Part shown: one piece after another, positions 12,801-24,800 of the stretch | How positions within the stretch are numbered: the stretch's first letter is position 1 | How the letters are laid out: each line of letters begins with the position of its first letter | Assembly (NCBI GenBank): GCA_036023115.1 | Contig: JAYKKT010000059.1 | Coordinates: 10,621,001 to 10,685,000, forward strand | Reading direction: 5' to 3' | Source: Brasenia schreberi | Taxonomy: Eukaryota > Streptophyta > Magnoliopsida > Nymphaeales > Cabombaceae | DNA: 64,000 nucleotides | The notes under the pieces: generated by a model | Database searches by the model: none | What the model was told of the DNA's origin: nothing | The model's input: the letters and a program-made list of their open reading frames with translations, nothing else | Program-made: the position numbers and the translations under genes

Positions 12801-15800
12801 AGATGAAGTGCCTTGGTGTATGTTATTTGCAGATTGCATTGTGTTAGTGGAGGAGTCTAAGGAAAAAGTTAATAGAAAATTGGAACTATGGAGAGAAGGA
12901 TTAGAAAGCAAAGGCCTTCGACTTAGTAGAACAAAGATAGAATATATAGAATGTAAGTTTGATCATTTGGTTACCTCAAAGGACATAAAAATTAAAATTG
13001 GTACACATTGCATCCCCCAAAAGGAAAGTTTTAAATACCTAGGGTCAATTTTTCAGAGTGATGGAAGAATTGATGGAGATGTTATGCATAAAATTAATGT
13101 CGGTTGGTTAAAATAGAGAGAATCATGAGGTATTCTTTGTGATAAGAAGATATCATTAAAGTTGAAAGGTAAATATTATACAGCAGCAATTAGGCCTGCC
13201 ATATTTTATGGTTCTGAGTGTTGGGCAGTTAATCATCAACATGTACAAAAGATGTATGTGACAGAAATGAAGATGTTGAGATGGATGAGTGGCCATACAA
13301 GAAAAGACTGTATACATAATGAGGTTATTAGAAACAAATTAGGAGTGACACCAATAGAGGATAAAATGAGAGAATATTGTTTAAGATGGTTTGGACATAT
13401 AGAAAGAAGATCAAAAGAAGAACCTGTAAAGTAGGTGTGAAAAACTAAATTTAGAAAGTATTAAAAGAGGTAGAGGACGACCACAAAAGTGTTGGAAAGA
13501 AACAATAAAGAATGATCTAGGTTATTATGAGTTAACTGTTGAGAATATATGTATCTGATGTTTCTAAATGTCATTTTTGTAATTTCTCATATTTAGGTAT
13601 TATTGTAATTGCCATAGTACTAAGGGCATTTTGGTCATTTTCTGTTTACAACCCATTATATAAGGGCTAAAAAGTTGTATTAGGGTTAAGAGGTTATGAG
13701 TAAGAAAGAGAGAGAGGGGGGCGGCCTCCATTCGAGGTTCACCCCCCTTCGATCTCTCATATTTTCCTATTTAATGTTCATTATCTTTTTCATTTGTGTT
13801 TCCGCTACGCAATTCCCGAATTTCAACATGGTATCAGAGCTTCTGATCACTGTAAAAAGTGGTTACGAACGTGCGGCAAAACATGTTATTGTACGCCGAC
13901 TCAAAGAAAACTCGAAGCATGGTTGAGAGACAGAGAGCAATGACGAGGTTTAGGGTTTTGAGTTACAGCGTCGTCTTCGCCATCTGTGCATTGCGCTTGC
14001 ATTAGCTGACGGAGAGGCGGCCGCACCAGAATCTCTACTGACTCTCGACCACTCCAATTTCGCCGAGACGGTCAAGAAGCACGATTTCATCGTAGTTGAG
14101 TTCTACTCCCCTTGGTGCGGTCATTGTAAGAATCTTGCACCAGAGTATGAGAAAGCTACGATGATTCTAAAAGATCACGTTCCTCCTATCGTTCTTGTAA
14201 AAGTTGATGCAAATGAGGAAGCAAATAAACTGCTTGCTACTGAATATGAGGTCAGAGGTTTCCCTACCCTTAAAATCCTAAGAAATGGAGGAGCAAGTAT
14301 TCAAGAGCACAAGGGTCCAAGGCTAGCATGTTATAAACAGGATTGGGTGGCCGACTTCCGTTTCAAACACAGGATTTTGGCACTGACAACATGCATATTC
14401 TTCGCATCGACGCTTCTCGTCATTGTGTTTGGGGAACAACTCAGCAAAGAAACAGATGGAAGGTTGAGCGCAGTGCACACCTTAGCATCTACTGCTCTTT
14501 GTGGCATAATACATTCCATACTTGGAGGGCAGCCATTAATGATCCTAGGCGTTGCAGAACCCACCGTTCTAATGTATATCTACCTATACAATTTCTCCAA
14601 GTCAAGACATGAACTCGGGGAGCGGTTGGGCTCAAAGTGTCAACTTCCCTCAATTTAAGCTTGAGGAGATAAATGGGATGATAGATGACTTTGAGGAGCC
14701 AGGATATCTTGCACCAACTGGGTTGTTCCTTGGTTCAGCAAAATATATGGTTATTCAAGGCGAGCCTGGTGCTGTCATCCGAGGCAAGAAGGGCTCAGGC
14801 GGGATCACAATCAAGAAAACCAACCAAGCTTTAATCATCGGCATCTATGATGAGCCAATAACCCCATGACAGTGTAACATGGTTATGGAGAGGCTTGGCG
14901 ATTACCTTTATGAGCAGGACCTCTTGTCAATCTCGATGGTGAGGTGGTAGGTGTTAACATAATGAAGATTGTTGCTGCTGATGGATTGAGCTTTGATGTA
15001 CCAATCACCAATGAGCACTGTAGACCAACTGGTTGATGAAATGCTTAGGAGAGATGTCTTCGCAGCATATTAATTGTTTGATGAAATGTTTAAGAGAGAG
15101 GTTTACCTGCACATCAAGTGTTCGCTGAAATGCTCAATAAGAGATTATTAACATGCACATCAAGTGTTTAATTCAACGCCTAAGAGAGATATTTACTTGC
15201 ATTTCAAGTGTTTGAGGAAATGTTCAAGAGGGCTGAAAGTTCAGAAAAAGATTGCAGAAGATATAAAGTAGTATGTGATGATTGTCTTCATTGGAAAAAT
15301 AGATGAACGCACATAGAAGAAAAGACCGAATGCAGAAAATCAGTCTTTTTCACTACATGCATGAAAAATCAAATCATAAAAGAGGCCAGAAGAATTTGTT
15401 GGTATAGAATGTGGCAGTATCACCAAGAAGCATGAAAATTAAAACCTTGAGTTGCTGAAGTAAACATCCAGGAGGGCTAGAAAAGCGGCTACAGTCACCA
15501 TGTAAAGGGGTGCAGACCAAATAGTATGAGCAGAAGTGTGTATTTTGCTTTTTGAGTGGTAGAGAGAGGGCACCCAACCAACGCACTGGCAGCAGCCACC
15601 ATGTGAAGGGACGCAGGATAAGTCGTGTGAAGTGTGTATGGTGGAGTACCACAAAAGATCAGCTTTCTCAAGAGTAGAAAAACGTGACTTTTTAAGTGTA
15701 GCTTCCTAACTACTTCATGAATAAGAAGAAAGAGAGAGGGAGAAACCGACACCCATTGAAGGGTCGTGTGTTACCCATATGTTTTTGATTGGTCAAGTTG

Positions 15801-18800
15801 ATTTAAAGAAGCCTCGAAGAGATCGTTAGTGCACGTGTGGTGAAGAAAGAGTCAGTTTTTTGGCAAGTTTGGAGTTCAAAGTATCTCACTCCCAACTTGA
15901 GGGGGGGTGTTGAGAATATATGTATTTGATGTTTCTAAATGTCATTTTTGTAATTTCTCATATTTAGGTATTATTGTAATTGCCATAGTACTAAGGGCAT
16001 TTTGGTCATTTTCTGTTTACAGCCCATTATATAAGGGTTGTAAAGTTGTATTAGGGTTAAGAGGTTGTGAGTAAGAAAGAGAGAGAGGGGGGGCTCCATT
16101 CGAGGTCCACCCCCCCTTCGATCTCTCATATTTTTCTTTTTAATATTCATTATCTTTTTTGTTTGTGTTTCTGCTACTCGATTCCTGAATTCCAACATTA
16201 ACTGCTAACATGGCACATAATAGAGCTATATGGAAACAAAGAATCCATGTAACCGACCCCGTCTAGTATGGGAAAAGGCTTAGTTGTTGTTGTCGTTGTT
16301 GTAAGTTAGTAGGCTGGTGTTGGTTAGCTTTTGCAAACCATTTCATGGTCAGTATATGGAGCACTTTTATAGCATAAGTTGTGTCCATTCATCTCTCCTA
16401 GGCTGGTGGTATCCTTGATGTGGGTTATGGCTGGAATATAAAGGTGGTGTGCATGACTGTTAAAGTTGGCTTTAGGCTGTAAGAGGACTTGGAAGAATAC
16501 TGCCTATGAGTGACAAGAGGAAAATAACGTACCCTCTTCTCAAACTCAACTAGTTTTTAATGACTATGCAATAACGTTTCTAAGCTGCATCCTACGTAGT
16601 GATGACTATGATTAGTCATGCAATGTATGGCCTGGGCCCAATATGGTTATGAAAAACATTTTAACGCACCATCTTTGCTAATTAACCAAACATGGTTTGG
16701 GTTCCATTCAACATGAAATAGCCATTGATCATGCTATTAGTGGTGATATTTTGGTCATGATGGCCTCTATGGATGATGTCATGATGGTGGTCCTAATGAT
16801 GAAGGGGGAAAATGGTTTCTAAAGAAGGTAGGAAATGAAAGGGAGAAATGTAATAATTTAAACTCTTACTGGGATTGTTGTTTCTTTTTACAAGTTTCAT
16901 ATATCATTCTAAAAAGATGTTCGTTCAATCAGTTCAATAAAACATGCATGAGAAGTATATGTAAATGTTTTGTTGCAAGCATCCTTGTAATAATAATTTA
17001 GATTAGCGCACCTTGAAAATCTAGTTCTTGTGATTCTGTTGGTATCTGGGACAAAGTTTATGTGTTGCCGAATATATTTTCACCAATCGGAGTTCCAGGG
17101 CTGTTTTCTGCTCTCAATAAATAACCAACTGGAAGCTGCAATACCTTGTGATTCATTCAAGGGGCTCCAAGTTCAAACAGGTGCCTGCTCTTATGTCCAT
17201 GGTACATCATATAAAGGATTTGATGATTTGAAGACAATTTCATATTATAAACGCTGTAAAAAGGAACCCACGTGTATTGTCTAAGTGACAGACATAACAA
17301 AGCTTCAATTTCCTTCCTGTTTTGTAAATGCATTTATTATAGTTTAACATGTTATTGATGTTATATATAGCCTCACATGTTGCAGCATGACGGTTGAAAT
17401 CTTCAAGCATGTTATCTTTTATTTAGTGGCTTGTCTGTTCCTTTAAGTTATGTATGTTCATTTAATATTGACATGCGAACTCTATCTTTTGACTACCCAT
17501 TCTAGGTTGCACTGAAATCCTTGATCATCATACACCGTGCACTAAGAGAAGTTGATCCAACATTTCGTGAAGAGCTCATAAACTATAGTAGGAGCAGGGG
17601 TCATATTCTAAACTTGTCTCACTTTAAAGATGACTCGAGTCAATGTGGTAATGATCTACTGTCCTACTTTTGCAGTCTCTGATCCTTTTGAAATGGATTT
17701 TTCTGTAAGGTTGTAGATTTACTATGCCTTATTCTTTGTGCTTGTTGGTACTTAGCATGGGACTACTCCTCATGGGTTCGCAACTATGCTCTGTATCTAG
17801 AAGAGCGCTTGGAATGTTTTTGTATACTGAAATATGACATTGAGACAGAGCGCTTGGTGAGTTGTTTGTATTAACCTTATTTCAATATGTTATGATGCAA
17901 TATTTGCTTATTTTTGCTATGACTGGTTATCTTTATTTAGGCAGTACTGCTCCATATTAAGTAATTTATGTTTGTTGATCTATGATCTTTTTTAAGGTAC
18001 TTAAATGGAATATTTTGATCCATTACATATTATAATCTAATAGAAAAGATGCATAAACAGCAATAGACAAGTCAACTCTATTATGAATTATAGATTATTA
18101 TTGTTATCATTTTTATTCATGTATTCTCTGCATTTTGTTGAAAGAAGCTCATTTGTACGTCTCAACCTGAACTTGTATTCAGCAAATGAATTACAAATGT
18201 AACAAAGGAAAGTCTATGGAATCAGTGCAGTCAAAATGTGGATGCTGAAGTCTCTCTCTCTACACACACATGCACACATAGAGATGCACAGAGAGGATAC
18301 AAAATACACTTGCTATTTAGTATTTACTCATGCTACATGCTACCATCAACAACAACTACTAAGCCTTTTCTCATATTAGATGGGGTTGGCTGCATGGATT
18401 TTTTGTTTTCACAAAGCCCTATCATAATTTATAGAATCCATGGTAAATAAGTTTGATAGTTTTATGTTGGCTGTCGGAAGCCTAACGCAACCCTCCTCCT
18501 TTATCCAGGCTTGGAACCGGACATGCCACATGCTATCATATCTTAGTTAAGTATGAAGGTTAATTCTCCCCTCTTATTTTGTGTACTCTTTTCTCTTTAA
18601 TTTGTTGCATTTCTTGTAAAACAAGCAAACTGAGACTAGAAATGTTTGGTCTACTCCTAAACATTGTTTACCGTGACTATATATATATATTTATGTATGT
18701 ATGTATGTATGTATGTATTAACTCCGCCCATGTAAGGGATCACTCTTGCATTGCCTGTCCCAAGCCCAGATAAAGGAGGAGGGTTGTGTTAGGCTTCTGA

Positions 18801-21800
18801 CAGCCTGCATAAAACTTCGTCAGATTTTTATAATATGGATTAAAAAAATTATGAGCATTACTTTGGGGCGTCTCCGCCTAGCGACGTGTTTTAGAGCCCG
18901 AATGCAGTAATAAGTAAGCAAGGGTCACTATATTTTTGCCCGAATATAGTGAATCAATTGTAGAGAGGGTTCCCACATCATGGACGGGTGTGGGTAAAGA
19001 AGTTAATCCCGCTACATTGCCGCCTAAATGTAGTGAATAATTTTCAGAGAGGGTCTTCACATTTTGATTATGGACGGATGCGGGGGTTAAGGAAGCTAGT
19101 CCTAGATAATAAGATTTGTATTGGTTCTTTGAATATCGGAACATTATCTGGTAAGCTAATGGAGGTGGTAGGTACTATGATTCGGAGAAAGATTCATATT
19201 CTATGTTTACAAGAGACAAAATGGGTTGGAGAAAAAGCAAAGAAAATAGAGGATACATGTTTTAAATTATGGTACTCAGGTGAAGAAAAGGCTCGAAACG
19301 GAGTTGTTATTATCATAAATAAAGATTTAAAGGAGAGTGTAGTAGACATACAATGATATGGTGACCGAATTATGACGTTGAAATTAGTGTTATGAGCAGA
19401 GGTTTTGAATATAGTTTGTACTTACGCACCCCAAGTAGGATTAGAAGATAGTATAAAGACAGCTTTTGGGGAAGAGTTAATTAAGGTGATTCAAAAGATT
19501 CCACAAAGGGAGATGATTTATTTTGGAGGAGACTTAAATGGACATGTCGGTAAAGAGACATTAGGATATCAAGGGATTCATGAAAACTCTCGTTTTGGGG
19601 ATATAAATGAGGAAGGTAGGGAGATTTTAAATTTTGCTATGGCATTTAATCTCTTTATAGTCAGTACAATCTTCAAAAAATGAGATGAACATTTAATTAC
19701 TTATAAGAGTGGCTTATCACAAACACAAATTGATTACTTTATTTGTAGAAAAAAAGATTGCGTGTTGTAAAAATTGCAAGGTAATTCCATGAGAAATCTT
19801 AACCACCCAACATCGGCTTTTAGTTATGGATTTACAAATAAAAAAATGGACAAAGAAAAAAAAAGTGCATCGAGCCATTTAGACTAAATGGTGAAACATC
19901 AAAAGCGAGAAAGAAGATATATTAAAACATAAAATTCTTCAAGGAGATGTTTGGAATTATGTTGGTACACCCTATGATATGTGAAACAATATGGCTATAC
20001 ATATTAGGAAAGTTGTGAAAGATGTGTTAGGTGTATCTAAGGGAGGTGCACCGGCATAAAAAGAAGCTTGGTAGTGGAGTGAAGTAGTGCAAAATAAAAT
20101 CAAGACAAAGAGGGCATGTTACAAATTGCATTATGCTAAGAAAACTAGTGAAACTTTAGAGGCTTATAAGAAAACAAAGAAGGAAGCGAAAAAGGTCGTG
20201 AGTGAAGCAAAAGCTAAAATTTGGAAGGATTTATATAAAAAAACACAACTCAAAAGTGGGTGAAAGAGATTTTTAGGATAGCTAGGGCTAGAGATAAGAA
20301 AACTAAAGATCTTAATTATGTTAGATGCATAAAAGATAAGGATGAAAAAATTCTAGTGGCAAATGATGATATAAGAAATAGATGGAAAAACTATTTTTAT
20401 AAGCTTTTTAATGAAAATAAAGATGTTAGTATTAGCTTAGGAGAGGTAGCCAAATCATAAAAGTATATAAACCACAATTTCTACCGACGTATTCAAAAGA
20501 ATGATGTCAAAGAGGCTCTTAAACATATGAAGGATGGTAAATCGGTAGGACCAGACAATATTCCTATTGAAGTTTGAAAAATACTAGGAGAAATAGGAAT
20601 CACTTTGGCTCACAAGACTATTTAATGAAATATGGAAAAACTAAAAGATGCCCGAGGAATAAAGAGTGAGTACACTTATACCCATATATAAGAACAAGGG
20701 AGACATTCAAAATTGTGCGAATTATCGAGGTATCAAGTTAATGAGCCATACTATGAAATTGTGGGAAAGAATTATCGAACGTAAGTTAAGACAAGTATCA
20801 AGTACAACAGAGAACCAATTTGGATTCATGTCAGGCACATCTTCTGTTGAAGCGATGCACCTTTTGAGACATCTTATGGAACATTTTAGAGCAAAAAAGA
20901 AAGGCTTTCACATGATATTTTATTGATCTAGAAAAAGCTTATGATAGGGTACCACAGGAGGTTCTTTGGAGAAATTTGGAAAAAAGAGGTATCCCATTGA
21001 CATACATTAACCTTATAAGAGACATGTATGATGGTGCAAAAGCATGTGTGAGGACTCATGAAGGAATGACAGACTTCTTTGAAGTTAATATTGGGTTACA
21101 TCAAGGATCAACTTTAAGTCCATACTTATTTATAATGGTGATTGATGAGTTAACAAAACATATTCAAGATGAAGTACCTTGGTGTATGTTATTTGCAGAT
21201 GACATTATGTTAGTGGAAGAGTCTAAGGAAAAAGTTAATAGAAAATTTGAATTATGGAGAGAAACATTAGAAAGCAAAGGCCTCCGACTTAGTAGAACAA
21301 AGACAAAATATATGGAATGTAAGTTTGATCATTTGGTTACCTCAAAGGACATAAAAATTAAAATTGGCACACATTGCATCCCCCAAAAGGAAAGTTTTAA
21401 ATACCTAGGGTCAATTTTTTAGAGTGAAGGAAGAATTGATGGAGATGTTATGCATAAAATTAATGTTGGTTGGTTAAAATGGAGAGGAGCATGAGGTATT
21501 CTTTGTGATAAGAAGATACCATTAAAGTTAAAAGGTAAATATTATAGAGCAGCAATTAGGCCTACCATATTTTATAGTTCTGAGTGTTGGGCAGTTAATC
21601 ATCAACATGTACAAAAGATGTCTGTGACAGAAATGAAGATGTTGAGATGGATGAGTGGTCATACAAGAAAAGACCGTATACATAATGAGGTTATTAGAAA
21701 CAAATTAGGAGTATCACCAATAGAGGATAAAATGAGAGAATATCGTTTAAGATGGTTTGGACATATATAAAGAAGATCAAAAGAACCTGTAAGAAGGTAT

Positions 21801-24800
21801 GAAAAACTAAATTTGAAAAGTATTAAAAAAGGTAGAGGACGACCACAAAAGTGTTGGAAAGAAACAATAAAGAATGATCTAGCTTATTGTGAGTTAATTG
21901 CTAACATGGCACAAGATAGGGATCTGTAGAAACAAAGAATCCATGTAGCCGACCCCGTCTAGTATGGGAAAGGGCTTAGTTGTTGTTGTTGTATGTATGT
22001 ATGTATTGTGTATATGTATATATATATATGTATATGTTTGTGTTCTATGTGCTATTTTCATGGACCTCACCACTAGTATCTGCATTCTTTTTTGTTTATT
22101 TTGCATTTACTTGATATATTTAGTTTGTTATGCTTTTTTTGAGAAAATCCTGTGTGTGTGTTTGGACTCAATGAATGAGATCCTCTGTGATTATGTGTAT
22201 GGATTATATAATTTTAGAAATTAATTTTGTTTGATTCATCTTCATTGTGGTCATTGATATGCCTTTTGGAGGTCTGAAACCTTTACGTGTTGACTATCTT
22301 TTTGACACTTGACACGAGCATATGGTTGAATAACATCAAATTGATCTTTGTAGTTAGGCAAGGTTAGGTCTTTACTGGCTCATTGCTAATCTAAAAGACA
22401 ATGTTTTCCTTATTCTCACTTGATATGGCTGTGTACTTCCAAATTTCAGCAGAAGATATGGTAAAACTAAAACCATAGCTCTAGAATAATCTGAAGTCTA
22501 AGAATCATTGCCAAATGAATCTTTTGGTCAAAGATGGATTTAAATGTTAGAACGCTATGGCAAGAAAAGCAGTTTTTTTGTGTTCTTCCTATTTGGTGAC
22601 CTTTTAATTTCAGTCCTACTTGCACTTTCTTGAATATTTGGCGTTGTAATAAATTGTTACTGAGATATTATGAGAACTCTTGGCAAAACATGCTCATCTC
22701 AGAAAACTAGAGAGTTGGATACGATTGACTTGTTTGAGCAACTGCCAGCTTTGCAGCAGCTACTTTTACGCCTTCTAGCTTGTCAGGTGATCTTCTGTGG
22801 TCGAATCTTTGTTTTTTCTGTTATTATCACACTACAATAGTTTGCCAATTTTCATATTCTTCATGAAGCATCTTAGTTCAGGTTCATAACTTTGCTTTTG
22901 CAGCCAGAAGGTGCTTCTGCATATAATCATGTTATTCAATATGCACTTTCCATGGTTTGTAAGTCCTCCTCACATGTGAACCCTACAATATTTGGTCCTT
23001 GTTTCTGCTGACCTTATTTTGTAGGTTGTAGGTGCAAGTATTAAGCTTTGTAATGCAATCAATGATGGGACTCTCAATTTGGTTGATAAGGTAGGATTTT
23101 ACTTTTAGAACTTTTCCCGTTGAAAATCATCTCCTGGTGAATATTAGTTGTTTCTTGTGGTGGTAGTTCTTTGAGATGCAGCGTCATGATGCCATCCAAG
23201 CACTTGAAATCTATCAGAAGGCAGGGCATCAGGTGCGTTTATAGGTAGTCACTGTAATTCTTTTTCTTTTTCATTATTTCTCTTCTCCATGCTCATATAT
23301 GTATTGTGTTCATAATGTGTGTTCCAGGCAGAAAGGTTGTCAGAGTTTTATAAAGTTTGCAAGGGAGTAAATCTAGTACGGGGCCAGAAGTTTCCAAATA
23401 TAGAACAGGTTTGGAGTTGATCAAACTTAACCATGCAGCTTTTTCTTTGCTCATTTGCTGATGCCCAATTTTGTTTTGCTTTTACTTATACATGGCTTAT
23501 TTTACTTCTACAGCCTCCTGCATCATTTATCACTGCCATGGAGGAGTATATTATGGAAGCGCCACTGTCGTTAATAGTTCGCAAAGACATGGTATGGATA
23601 CCATCTGCATTTCAGTACAGAATCTTTACTAACTACTTTTGGACACCTTTTTAGCCAGTTAAATTAGTTAGACATGAAGATGTGTGGCATCGTTGTCACT
23701 AAAGTGCAGGTGTGGACACTGATGCAGGTGCGGGATACAGTAATTTCAAAAATCATGGGTGCATTGATACAACACTACGTAAAGCATTTTACATTATTTT
23801 ATATAATTTATAATGTCTTGTTGTACTAAAAGAAATTTTCAAATTTCATGCCTTAATTTACTAATAAGTCATAATGGCTCAATATTCTAAGCAATGTGTT
23901 AAGGTCATATGAGATATTGGAGTAGAATAAGATTGAAATGTTAAGTAGAGAGGATGGCAGCTGGGAGGAGGACCCAGATGATCTATGGAGAATGGCAGTT
24001 TGAAGACCCTCGGTGGCAACTTAAACTTGTGAGGACTCTTATTGACATAGCACAAAACAATCTCTAAGTATGAATTTTTTAGTTGAAAAACATTTAAAAT
24101 AGATAGTGCTGTGTCAAACACGACAAAGGTACAAGTGTTATCATAGTGTCTACATCGTGATAGAAGTTTCTCTATAACGTAGTACAACAACAACAACTAA
24201 GCCTTTTCCCATACTAGACGGGGTCAGCTACATAGATTCTTTGTTTCCACATATCTCTATCATGTGTCATGTCACAATTAGGTACATCATTCTTTATTGT
24301 TTCTTTCCAACACTTTTGTGGTCATCCTCTACCTCTTTTAATACTTTCCAAATTTAGTTTCTCGTACCTTCCTACAGGTTCTTCTGATCTTCTTTCTATA
24401 TGTCCAAACCATCTTAAACAATATTCTCTCATTTTATCCTCTATTGGTGTCACTCCTAATTTGTTTCTAATAACCTCATTATGTATACAGTCTTTTCTTG
24501 TATGACCACTCATCCATCTCAACATCTTCATTTCTGTCACAAACATCTTTTGTACATGTTGATGATTAACTGCCCAACACTCAGAACTATAAAATATGGA
24601 AGGTCTAATTGCTGCTCTATAATATTTACCTTTAACTTTAATAGTATATTCTTATCACAAAGAATACTTGATGCTCCTCTCAATTTTAACCAACCAACAT
24701 TAATTCTATGCGTAACATCTCCATCAATTCTTCCATCACTCTGAAAATTTGACCCTAGGTATTTAACACTTTCCTTTTGGGGGATGCAATGTGTGTCAAT

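Larger units (their letters stand above)
13537..16197 (+). mobile_element. Compact LTR retrotransposon carrying several captured host-gene pieces
   Basis: A 2661-bp element with TG...CA LTRs (292 and 290 bp), a 5-bp target duplication TTAAC (13532-13536 and 16198-16202), an iMet-type primer site directly after the 5' LTR, and a purine tract directly before the 3' LTR. By eye the LTRs differ at about 17 positions plus a few short indels. The 2.08-kb interior has no recognisable gag, protease, integrase, RT or RNase H. It holds, in order and all in sense, pieces of protein disulfide isomerase, a BOR transporter, profilin, a Deg-type protease, and a PPR-like tandem array. It must have been moved by another element's enzymes. 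It sits inside RTE copy B, so it is younger than that RTE. Confidence 0.95.
11311..16302 (+). mobile_element. 5'-truncated RTE LINE, copy B, split by a nested LTR element
   Basis: Plus-oriented RTE in intron 3 of the clathrin-assembly gene. It begins within the endonuclease region and ends in GGCTTAGTTGTTGTTGTCG...TTG at 16302. The target duplication is AAGTTAGTGGGCTGGT (11295-11310) and AAGTTAGTAGGCTGGT (16303-16318), with one mismatch. The element is interrupted between 13536 and 16198 by an LTR retrotransposon. RTE sequence resumes exactly after the insertion (GTTAAC then TGCTAACATGGC). Confidence 0.92.

Noticed and set aside
14609..14869. Independent host profilin gene
   Set aside because: It lacks the N-terminus, has an internal TGA and no introns, and lies between LTRs with primer site and purine tract. 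It is captured cargo.
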